From NCBI GenBank assembly GCA_051162045.1, contig JBISDI010000004.1: a DNA stretch of 64,000 nucleotides; one strand, written 5' to 3'. This stretch comes from Anaerozeibacter quisquiliarum (lineage in GTDB: Bacteria; Bacillota; Clostridia; Christensenellales; Aristaeellaceae). Below are positions 26,000-33,176 of the stretch, one piece after another; position 1 is the stretch's first letter; the number at the start of each line of letters is the position of its first letter. The notes below the pieces were generated by a model. That model was given only the letters and a program-made list of their open reading frames with translations. It did no database searches and had not been told where the DNA came from. Position numbers and translations under genes: made by a program.

Positions 26000-26040
26000 A
26001 AGCCGGAAGCGCCGCGTGCTCCTGCGCGCGGCGCTTCCCT
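26000..26040 (-). terminator. Terminator of tkt
   Basis: GGAAGCGCCGCG (26005-26016) and CGCGGCGCTTCC (26027-26038) pair perfectly; on the minus strand the stem is followed by GGCTTTT. It lies just past the tkt stop. Confidence 0.75.
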
Positions 26041-26078
26041 GAGCCGTCTGAGTATTGTATACCCAAACCCTGGCTGAT

Positions 26079-28070
26079 TTAATCGCGATAATGCCAACGC
26101 TTTACCACCTTTTCGGCCTGCTCCGCCACATTCTCGGCGGTGAAGCCGAAGTGTTTGAACAGCTGCTTGTAGGGGGCCGACGCGCCGAAGCCCTGCATGG
26201 CGACGATCGCGCCGTCGAGCCCGACGTATTTCTCCCAGCCCATCGCGACGCCGGCTTCGACCGCCACGCGCGCGCGCACCGCATTCGGGATCACCGATTC
26301 GCGGTAGGCCGCGTCCTGCATCTCAAACAGCTCGAACGAGGGCATCGATACCACGCGCGCGTCGATTCCCTTGGCCTTCAGCAGTTCTTTCGCGCCCACG
26401 CACTGCTCGACCTCCGAGCCCGAGGCCATCAGGATCACGTCGGGGGTCGCCTTATCGCTGTCGAGCAGGATGTAGCCGCCCTTGAGCGCCGCGGGGCCGC
26501 TCGCCTCGTACAGCGGCAAATTTTGACGCGTGGTCACCAGCGCGGTCGGATGGCCCATCGTCTGCGACACCACCCAGCCCGCGGCCATCTCGCGGCTGTC
26601 CGCCGGGCGGAACACGATCAGGCCCGGTATGGCGCGCAGCCCCGCCAGGTGCTCCACCGGCTGGTGGGTGGGGCCGTCCTCGCCCACGCCGATCGAGTCG
26701 TGCGACAGGATGTAGGTCACCGGGATGTCCATGATCGCCGACATGCGCATGGCGTTCTTCATGTAGTCGCTGAACACGAAGAAGGTGGCGCAGTAGGCGC
26801 GCAGGCCGCCGTGCAGCTGGATGCCGTTCGAGATCGCGGCCATCGCGTGCTCGCGCACGCCGAAGTGCAGGTTGCTCGCGGCATAGTCGGCAGCCGAGAA
26901 ATCGCCCCGGCCGTTCATGTAGCTCTTGTTCGAAGGCGCCAGGTCGGCGCTGCCGCCGAACAGGTTGTTAAGCTTCGCTGCCAGGCGATTCAGCACCGCG
27001 CCGCAGGCGTTGCGCGTGGCGTCGGCCTTGTCAAACGCCCACAGGCCTTCGTCGGCCAGCACGTCAGACGGCAGTTCGCCGTGCCACAGCGCCCACTCCT
27101 CGGCGAGCTCGGGATAGGCCGTCGACCACGCGTCGAACATCTCCCGCCAGTCTTCCTCGGCCTTCTGCCCATCCTTGACGACCTTTCCGGTGGTCTCGTA
27201 GACCTCGTCCGGCACCTCGAACGGCTCCGCGCAGGGCCAGTCGAGGTTCTTCTTGGTGAGCGCTATGTTCTCCTCGCCCAGCGGTTCGCCGTGCGCCGAG
27301 TGATGTCCGGCCTTGGGCGAGCCGAAGCCGATGTCGGTGTGGCAGATGATTAGCGAAGGCCTGTCCGCGCCCTTTGCCAGCCGAATCGCCGCCCCCACCT
27401 GCTGGGCGCAGTTGCCGTCGGGTACGTCGATCACGTTCCAGCCGTAGGCGCGGAAGCGGCCCGCCACGTCCTCCTGAAACGCCAGCTCGGTCGAGCCTTC
27501 GATCGTGATCTTGTTGTCGTCGTAGAGTGCGATCAGCTTCTTGAGCTTGAGCGTGCCCGCCAGCGAGCAGGCCTCGTGCGAGATGCCCTCCATCATGCAG
27601 CCGTCGCCGAGGATCGCGTAGGTGTAGTGGTCGACCACCGGGTAGCCCTCGCGGTTGAACTTGGCCGCCAGGTGCGCCTCGGCCATGGCCATGCCCACAG
27701 CGTTCGCGATGCCCTGGCCCAGCGGACCGGTCGTGGTCTCTACCCCCACCGTGTGCCTGTATTCGGGATGGCCGGGCGTCTTCGAGCCGAATTGGCGGAA
27801 CTGCTTGATGTCGTCGATCGTCAGCCCGTAGCCGAACAGGTGCAGCAGCGAGTACATCAGCATCGAGCCGTGGCCGCTCGACAGCACGAAACGGTCGCGG
27901 TCGGGCCAGTTGGGGTTCTTGGGGTTGTGCTTCATGTGCTTACCCCACAGGGCGTACGCCATCGCCGCCGCGCCCATCGGCATGCCGGGATGCCCCGACT
28001 TTGCCTGCTGTACTGCTTCGGCGGATAGGATGCGGATTGCGTTTACGGTGAGACGGTCGCGTTTGCTCAT
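26079..28070 (-). CDS. tkt: Transketolase
   Basis: A 663-aa thiamine-diphosphate enzyme of the non-oxidative pentose phosphate pathway, transferring two-carbon units between ketoses and aldoses. Motifs: KSGHPGMPMGAAAMAYALW, the ThDP-binding GDGCMMEGISHEA region with DDNKIT downstream, SHDSIGVGEDGPTHQPVEHL and the C-terminal domain SMPSFELFEMQ. Full length and complete. AAGGAG precedes the ATG. With the FGGY and PfkB kinases of the window it fits pentose/heptose handling. Confidence 0.96.
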   Translation of the reverse strand: MSKRDRLTVNAIRILSAEAVQQAKSGHPGMPMGAAAMAYALWGKHMKHNPKNPNWPDRDRFVLSSGHGSMLMYSLLHLFGYGLTIDDIKQFRQFGSKTPGHPEYRHTVGVETTTGPLGQGIANAVGMAMAEAHLAAKFNREGYPVVDHYTYAILGDGCMMEGISHEACSLAGTLKLKKLIALYDDNKITIEGSTELAFQEDVAGRFRAYGWNVIDVPDGNCAQQVGAAIRLAKGADRPSLIICHTDIGFGSPKAGHHSAHGEPLGEENIALTKKNLDWPCAEPFEVPDEVYETTGKVVKDGQKAEEDWREMFDAWSTAYPELAEEWALWHGELPSDVLADEGLWAFDKADATRNACGAVLNRLAAKLNNLFGGSADLAPSNKSYMNGRGDFSAADYAASNLHFGVREHAMAAISNGIQLHGGLRAYCATFFVFSDYMKNAMRMSAIMDIPVTYILSHDSIGVGEDGPTHQPVEHLAGLRAIPGLIVFRPADSREMAAGWVVSQTMGHPTALVTTRQNLPLYEASGPAALKGGYILLDSDKATPDVILMASGSEVEQCVGAKELLKAKGIDARVVSMPSFELFEMQDAAYRESVIPNAVRARVAVEAGVAMGWEKYVGLDGAIVAMQGFGASAPYKQLFKHFGFTAENVAEQAEKVVKRWHYRD

Positions 28071-28133
28071 GGATGGTCACTCCTTCGTCTTCGCTGGGGT
28101 TTCTGATATATCTCAATCGCGTGTTTCAGCGGT

Positions 28134-28811
28134 TCAAGATCGGTCGTCGATCGGCGTCAGCGCCTGGATGAACTGATACAGCCCCTTCAGTTCGCCGTAG
28201 CCCCGGACGATCTCATCGACCAGGGCGGGCGACTTGATCTGCGCGAAATCCCGTATCTCCCGCTGCATGTAGAATCTGCGCATCGGGTAGAAGCGCCTGA
28301 GCGCGTCCGGCACCGATTCCGGCACCGCCATGCGCTTCACGGTATCGGGATAAAGCGTAAACGCGCGCTCGGCGCGCCCTGTCAGCTTGAGCACGCGCTC
28401 GGGCTCGGTCAGGATGGCGCGCCGAAACGCATTCATCAGCGGCACGTTCTTCTCATAGATGCCGCAGCCGTAACTCGCCCCGTCGTCCGACAGGTCGAAG
28501 AACAGCCCCAGCGCGGTGTACCGATCCTCGCCCAAGCGCCGGAACTTGAAAAAGCTGTAGTCTCGGTAGGCCGGCTGACCGTGCAGCCGGCGCACGTCGC
28601 GCATCGCTCGGGCCAGGCAGCGCGCGGGCCGGGCGTCGAGCTGGGCGTCGATTTCAAGCGCCGTGGGCGCGAGCGCCTCGATCAGCTCGAGCATCGGCCG
28701 CTTCACGTCGCCTTCGTACCAGCCGCGGTTGGCCTCAAAGAACGCGCGGTTGTTGTTCATCCGGATCGCCATGTAGTATTCGAACGTGCGATCGGTAAAT
28801 CCTGAAAACAT
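28134..28811 (-). CDS. DUF2461-family protein
   Basis: A 225-aa protein of the DUF2461 family (PF09365): MFSGFTDRTFEYYMAIRMNN, NRAFFEANRGWYEGDVKRP, then the conserved MRDVRRLHGQPAYRDYSFFKF and FFDLSDDGASYGCGIY. Its function is unknown. The ATG at 28811 starts four bases after the stop of the upstream gene and has GGAGG in range; an in-frame ATG at 28829 would overlap that gene by 14 bases. It is probably expressed with the upstream surface-protein gene. Confidence 0.8.
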   Translation of the reverse strand: MFSGFTDRTFEYYMAIRMNNNRAFFEANRGWYEGDVKRPMLELIEALAPTALEIDAQLDARPARCLARAMRDVRRLHGQPAYRDYSFFKFRRLGEDRYTALGLFFDLSDDGASYGCGIYEKNVPLMNAFRRAILTEPERVLKLTGRAERAFTLYPDTVKRMAVPESVPDALRRFYPMRRFYMQREIRDFAQIKSPALVDEIVRGYGELKGLYQFIQALTPIDDRS

Positions 28812-28815
28812 GGCC

Positions 28816-30612
28816 TCACTTGCCTCCATTGCCCTTGCCTATACTGCCCGGCCGGCGCGTTTCGTGATCGGACGGCTGGCGCGGCTTCGCGGACACCGCC
28901 GGATGCGGGCGGGTCTGCTGGCGCCCGTCCTCGAGCTGGCCGCGCCGGTAGTCGCGCCGGAGCTTGCGCAGTTGCTTGTCACGCAGCCGGCGCTTGTGCC
29001 GCCGGCGCGAAACCGCGGAGGCGGCCATGACGGTAGCCAGCACCGCCAACACGACCAGCACGCCCGCCATCATCTGCCGAAACGCGGCCGGCCTGTCGGA
29101 CAGCCGGTACGGCGCGCCGTCGGGCGCGTCGTCGGGCGCGTCGTCGGGCGCGCCCTGTGGCTCGGCCTGCCGTCCGTCCCGCCCGAAATCGATCGCCACC
29201 TCGTTGGACATCACGGTCAGCCGCCCGCCCTTCGAGTCGGTCAGCTCGGCCATGAACTGGAACGTACCGGGCTCGTTCACCGCGTAGCGCACCGCTGTCT
29301 CGGTGTCGCCCGGCGCGGCCACGGCCAGCGTGCGGATCTCGCCGCGCTCGCGCTCGTTGAGCTTCACGCCCATGAGGTCCAGCTCGCCCTCGTTGCGCAC
29401 CGTCAGCGTGAAGTCCACCTCGCCCGGGCCGGTCAGCCGGAGCGCCGCGGGCCGGGCGGTCAGCGTTAGCTTCACGTCGTCGAGCGCCGGCTTGACCGCC
29501 ACCGTGAGCGGGTTGCTGGCGGCCTCGAGCGGGCTGCCGCCGGGGCTTTGCCCGGTCAGCGTGAACAGGAAGGTGGTGGTCGCGGTCATCTTCACCGCCT
29601 TGGTGAACACGCAGTCCTGCCCGACCTTGATCTCGGAGGGCAGCCCCACGAGCTCGCCCATCAATTGGTCGGTCAGGCGCAGATGGTCGTAGGGCACGTC
29701 GCCCAGATTGACCACGCGGTAGGTGAGCGTCACCACCTCGCCCGGCGACACGGCGGAGCGGTCGGCCTCGAGCGTGATGCTCAGCCGCTCGTCGGCGCGG
29801 TAGATGGCCGCGCCCGCCAACTCCTTCTCGAAGGTATCGCGCGTGGCGCGGTGCGAATAGCTGAGCTTGGGATTGGAGGTGAAGGTATCCTCCATCACGA
29901 ATCGGTGGAAAAAGGTCTTGCGCTCGCCCGGGTCGAGCCGGTCGAGCGCGCCCACCTCACCCGCGTCCCCGTCGGTGACCGACAGGTGGGTGAGCGCCAC
30001 GTTGCCGGTGTTGCGCACACGGTAGGCGATCGACACCTCCTCGCCCGGGCGCGCGCTGGCGACCGGGATCGAGCGGGTGAACTCCACGCCCGGCTCGGCC
30101 GGCAGCCGCGTGATCGGCACCACGACCGCGCGCTCCCGCGCGCTCGCGCCCGGCTTGCCCACGCCCAGCGTGTAGCGGACGAGGTAGATCATCCTGCCCT
30201 CGTCCAGCTGGGCGTCGGTGGGCGTGATCGTATCGGAAAACTTGTCGTCGGCCTTGCCGTCCTTGGGCAGCACACCCACCTCTTTGACCACCGCGCCGTT
30301 GTCGCGGCAGATGCGGATCTCGCCGATCGGCTCGGCCGCCGGGTTTTCGAGGCTGATCTGCACCTGCACCGGCTCGGGCGCGACCATGCTGGACGGCTGC
30401 GCCTGGTGATCGATTTTCAGCGTGTCCGCGTACACCGGCAGCGGCGTCGCGGTCGGGCCGGGCGAGGCCGTCGGGCGCGGCGGCAACTGCGGCGGCGCGA
30501 CGACCGGCCCGCCCGTCGCCGAAGTCGGCCCCATCCCCATCCCTACGAGGAGATAGACGCCCAGCGCCGCGCCCATAACCCACCGCCCGACCCGATTGCC
30601 CATGCTCCGCAT
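28816..30612 (-). CDS. Membrane-anchored surface protein with CARDB/DUF11-like repeats
   Basis: About 598 aa. An N-terminal hydrophobic segment (GRWVMGAALGVYLLVGMGM) is followed by a Pro/Thr-rich linker. Four or so beta-sandwich repeats follow, each with a variant of VSIAYRVRNTGNVALTHL, VVTLTYRVVNLGDVPYDHL or VDFTLTVRNEGELDLMGV, as in CARDB/DUF11 modules. A C-terminal membrane helix (MAGVLVVLAVLATVMAASAV) ends in a very basic 75-residue tail. The repeats should be outside the cell and the tail inside. The start is uncertain: 30612 is the first ATG after GGGGAGG, 30603 is an alternative. The upstream ATG at 30663 lies inside the promoter. Confidence 0.75.
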   Translation of the reverse strand: MRSMGNRVGRWVMGAALGVYLLVGMGMGPTSATGGPVVAPPQLPPRPTASPGPTATPLPVYADTLKIDHQAQPSSMVAPEPVQVQISLENPAAEPIGEIRICRDNGAVVKEVGVLPKDGKADDKFSDTITPTDAQLDEGRMIYLVRYTLGVGKPGASARERAVVVPITRLPAEPGVEFTRSIPVASARPGEEVSIAYRVRNTGNVALTHLSVTDGDAGEVGALDRLDPGERKTFFHRFVMEDTFTSNPKLSYSHRATRDTFEKELAGAAIYRADERLSITLEADRSAVSPGEVVTLTYRVVNLGDVPYDHLRLTDQLMGELVGLPSEIKVGQDCVFTKAVKMTATTTFLFTLTGQSPGGSPLEAASNPLTVAVKPALDDVKLTLTARPAALRLTGPGEVDFTLTVRNEGELDLMGVKLNERERGEIRTLAVAAPGDTETAVRYAVNEPGTFQFMAELTDSKGGRLTVMSNEVAIDFGRDGRQAEPQGAPDDAPDDAPDGAPYRLSDRPAAFRQMMAGVLVVLAVLATVMAASAVSRRRHKRRLRDKQLRKLRRDYRRGQLEDGRQQTRPHPAVSAKPRQPSDHETRRPGSIGKGNGGK

Positions 30613-30647
30613 TGTCCTCCCCATGTGTCTGCAACTGCATTTCTTAC

Positions 30648-30676
30648 ATTCTATTGCATTCAATATTAAGTGTCAA
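30648..30676 (-). promoter_or_regulatory. Promoter of the CARDB-like protein gene
   Basis: On the minus strand TTGACA (plus 30671-30676), a 17-base spacer and TAGAAT (plus 30648-30653). Confidence 0.75.
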
Positions 30677-30679
30677 GAC

Positions 30680-30817
30680 GCCCGCGCTTCGCGCGAGGGC
30701 TCGAAAGGTTCCCGCCCGTCCGTTTGCCCGCTTCGCGGGCGGCTGGGCGGCAGGCGGACGGGCGGCGATTCCGAGCCGGGTAGGCAATCGCATTCGCGCC
30801 CCCCGGGGAGGGGCGCG
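30680..30817. repeat. Three consecutive GC-rich inverted repeats between divergent promoters
   Basis: GCCCGCGC/GCGCGAGGGC near 30680-30700; CCGCCCGTCCG (30712-30722) with CGGACGGGCGG (30755-30765) enclosing a second stem; and CGCGCCCC (30795-30802) with GGGGCGCG (30810-30817). None has a T run. They separate the minus-strand promoter at 30648-30676 from the plus-strand promoter at 30863. Confidence 0.65.
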
Positions 30818-30862
30818 GGCGGATCGCGGCGCTGGTAATGCGTGCCAATTCGCCAAATCCTA

Positions 30863-30891
30863 TTGACAAGCCCTGGATTAAAAGTTACAAT
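30863..30891 (+). promoter_or_regulatory. Promoter of the CAP-domain protein gene
   Basis: TTGACA at 30863-30868, a 17-base spacer and TACAAT at 30886-30891. Confidence 0.75.
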
Positions 30892-30936
30892 TCCATTGAA
30901 ATATATTTCAAATTCATTTCATTGGAGGGATCAATT

Positions 30937-31578
30937 GTGAAGCTTAGGAAATTGACGGCGATGTTGCTGGTATGTCTGATGGCGGCGGTGCCCGCGTCGG
31001 CGAAGATTACGGTGAGCTGCAAGGCCAATCAGGGGCAGAGTGCGAAGCAGTGCACGCGCACAGGCTGCACCAGGGCGAGCTGCAAGGCGGATCAGAAAAA
31101 GGGTTCCTCGTGCAAGAACGGCAAGTGCACGGCCAGCTCAAAGCCCGGCTCGAAGTGCCCGAACGGCCAGGCCAACTGCAAGCCCGGCAAGGATGCCGGC
31201 GCGGTCAAGGGCGGCACCAACATGGACGCGATGGCCCAGGAAGTGGTGCGTCAGGTCAACGCCGACCGCCAGAAGGCCGGTCTTCCCGCGCTCAAGGTGT
31301 CGAGCGAGCTGACCCGCGCGGCCTGCGTGCGCGCCAGTGAGATCGCCGGTTTCTTCAGCCATACGCGCCCCGACGGCAGCAAGTGGAGCACCGTGTCGAG
31401 CGCGGCGCGCGGCGAGAACATCGCGCGCGGCCAGCAGACCGCCGACAAGGTGATGGCCTCTTGGATGAGCTCGTCCGGGCATCGCCAGAACATCCTGCGC
31501 GAGTCGTTCGGCTCGATCGGCGTGTGCGCCTACAAGGTAAACAACACGATGCACTGGGTGCAATTGTTCGGCAAGTAA
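30937..31578 (+). CDS. Secreted Cys-rich CAP (SCP/PR1)-domain protein
   Basis: A 213-aa protein starting at GTG 30937, with GGAGGG seven bases upstream. The signal peptide (KLRKLTAMLLVCLMAAVPAS) is cleaved near ASA/KI. Residues about 24-85 hold about eight cysteines in CxxN/CKxx patterns (SCKANQGQ, QCTRTGC, SCKNGKC, KCPNGQANC). The C-terminal CAP domain (about 95-213) has QVNADRQKAGLPALK, the His in FFSHTRPDG, GENIARGQ and SGHRQNILRE. CAP proteins of Bacillota are extracellular, with uncertain biochemical role. A terminator follows the gene. Confidence 0.88.
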   Translation: MKLRKLTAMLLVCLMAAVPASAKITVSCKANQGQSAKQCTRTGCTRASCKADQKKGSSCKNGKCTASSKPGSKCPNGQANCKPGKDAGAVKGGTNMDAMAQEVVRQVNADRQKAGLPALKVSSELTRAACVRASEIAGFFSHTRPDGSKWSTVSSAARGENIARGQQTADKVMASWMSSSGHRQNILRESFGSIGVCAYKVNNTMHWVQLFGK

Positions 31579-31592
31579 GGTCCGACAAAACA

Positions 31593-31622
31593 GGGGCTGC
31601 GGCGCAAGCGTCGCGGCCCCTT
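31593..31622 (+). terminator. Terminator of the CAP-domain gene
   Basis: GGGGCTGCGGCG and CGTCGCGGCCCC pair around CAAG, followed by TTCCC. The T run is short, so termination may be partial. Confidence 0.55.
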
Positions 31623-31650
31623 CCCATTCCCCCCATTCCCCTCCCTGGAG

Positions 31651-31713
31651 GGGTGCCCGCAGGCGGGGTGGTGACCCCGTAGTGGGTGCCCGCAGGCGGG
31701 GTGGTGACCCCGT
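31651..31713. repeat. Two 30-bp direct repeats, period 33
   Basis: The 30-base unit beginning GGGTGCCCGCAGGCGGGGTG occurs at 31651-31680 and again, identical, at 31684-31713, separated by AGT. Each unit contains GGGGT...ACCCC and GCCCGC...GGG mini-hairpins. It is not a CRISPR array: there are only two units and a 3-base spacer. Confidence 0.85.
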
Positions 31714-31754
31714 CGACAGGATCGGATGAAGCTTGAGAGTTCTCCAAACAGGCC

Positions 31755-31777
31755 GCGGGCGGATGATATCCGCCCGC
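31755..31777 (-). terminator. Hairpin downstream of the glycyl-radical operon
   Basis: GCGGGCGGAT (31755-31764) and ATCCGCCCGC (31768-31777) pair perfectly with a 3-base loop. The T run on the minus strand is weak (TGTTTGG), so it may be a partial terminator for the operon ending at 31824. Confidence 0.5.
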
Positions 31778-31823
31778 CTGAGGGTCGTACAGACGACACC
31801 TCGCAATCCTGCCCTTTCGGGGG

Positions 31824-33176
31824 CTATTGATACGCGATCAGCGCCCGCGCTTGCGCCAGCGTGCGCCCTCCGGCGGCGGCCATGCCGAACAGCGCCGCGC
31901 CGTAGGCGGCTTCCTCGCGGTGGACGGGCATCTTGAGCGGCAGGCCGAACGCGCGCTCGAGCGCCGCGACCAGCGCCGGGTTGTTGCGCACCGCGTTGCC
32001 CGCGCCGATCAGCACGCTGCGCGGCTGAGCGCCGGCGCGCAGCATCGCCCGATACATCTCATGCAGTTCCGCGGCGATGCCCTCGAGCACGCCGCCGATC
32101 AGGTGCTGGGGCGTCAGGTTGCCGGTCGTGATCCCCGCGATCGAGCCGCGCGCGTCCGGACAGTGGCGCGCGCCGGCGAAGCGGGTATCGACGACCAGCT
32201 TGTCGGGCAGATCCAGCGCGCCCGGCGCCAGCGCGTTCATCGCCGGGTAAAGGCGCGCCGGGGTGATGCCCGCGAGCGCCGCGCACGAGCGGAAAAACGC
32301 CTCCAATTGGGCGTATGCCCGCCCGCCGCACAGCGTGCTGCCCACGAGGATCCGGTCGCCCAAGTTCAGCGGCCGCGCGTCCAGGCAGTCGGGCAGCGCC
32401 GTCGCGTTCGACGTCAGCGATGTTTGACCGCTGGTGCCCACGCTGACCATGACGGCCTCGTCGCCCTGCACCGCGCCGAGGAAGCCGGCCTGGTTGTCGC
32501 CGATCGCGACCGACACCGGAATGCCGCCGTGCGTAAACCCAAGCAGTTCCGCGCCGCGCGCCACCTCCGGGAAGAACGACATATCGAGCCCGGCCCGTGC
32601 GATCGCCGCCGCGTCGAACGCACCCGAGGCCGCGTCGAACAGGCCGAAGCTGGCCGCGTCGGAGATGTGCGTGAGCGGCGTCTTGCGGCCGGTCATCACC
32701 ATGCCCACGTAGTCGTGGATCGCGCAGAAGCGCACCGCGCCCTCAGGCACACAGCCGTGCAAAACATGCCAATCATGGGTGGCCGCGCCGAAGCCGGTCG
32801 CCATCCTGTGGCCGGTCAGCCGGGACAGCCGAGCGGCGTAGGTTTCATCGGAACCGCCGCCAGGCTTCAACTCGCAGCGCGCGTCCTGCCAGGTATACAG
32901 CGGGCTGCACGCCTTTCCCTCCGCGTCCAGGTACAGGATGCCGTGCATCTGCCCGGTCAGCCCGATCGAGGCGATCGGGCCGTATTCGTTCGCCAATTGC
33001 TTAACCAGCTCGAGCGCGCGGGCCACGATGACCACCGGGTCCTGCAAGTGCTCCCACGGCCGGCCGGGGATCGCGCTGTCGCTGTCCACCGAGCGCGCGG
33101 CCAGCGTCCGCCCGCCGTCCTCGACCACCACCGCCGACAGCGAGGTGGTGCCGATATCGAGGCCGATCACATTCAT
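31824..33176 (-). CDS. FGGY-family carbohydrate kinase, sedoheptulokinase-like
   Basis: A 450-aa kinase with the two ribonuclease-H-like halves of the FGGY family: MNVIGLDIGTTSLSAVVVED, GLTGQMHGILYLD, TWQDARC, HDWHVLHG, the ATP-binding MVSVGTSGQTS and late GAGNAVRNNPALVAALE. The QMHG/TWQDARC pattern is closest, in my memory, to sedoheptulokinases rather than xylulo- or glycerol kinases; this is inference. It overlaps the glycyl-radical enzyme gene by four bases (ATGA), so it is translated with it and probably phosphorylates a substrate or product of that enzyme. Confidence 0.85.
   Translation of the reverse strand: MNVIGLDIGTTSLSAVVVEDGGRTLAARSVDSDSAIPGRPWEHLQDPVVIVARALELVKQLANEYGPIASIGLTGQMHGILYLDAEGKACSPLYTWQDARCELKPGGGSDETYAARLSRLTGHRMATGFGAATHDWHVLHGCVPEGAVRFCAIHDYVGMVMTGRKTPLTHISDAASFGLFDAASGAFDAAAIARAGLDMSFFPEVARGAELLGFTHGGIPVSVAIGDNQAGFLGAVQGDEAVMVSVGTSGQTSLTSNATALPDCLDARPLNLGDRILVGSTLCGGRAYAQLEAFFRSCAALAGITPARLYPAMNALAPGALDLPDKLVVDTRFAGARHCPDARGSIAGITTGNLTPQHLIGGVLEGIAAELHEMYRAMLRAGAQPRSVLIGAGNAVRNNPALVAALERAFGLPLKMPVHREEAAYGAALFGMAAAGGRTLAQARALIAYQ

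Noticed and set aside
28816..30663. Start of the CARDB-like protein at ATG 30663
   Set aside because: That codon lies between the -10 and -35 elements of the gene's own promoter, so it cannot be in the transcript.
31651..31713. CRISPR array
   Set aside because: Only two repeats with a 3-base gap and no cas genes.
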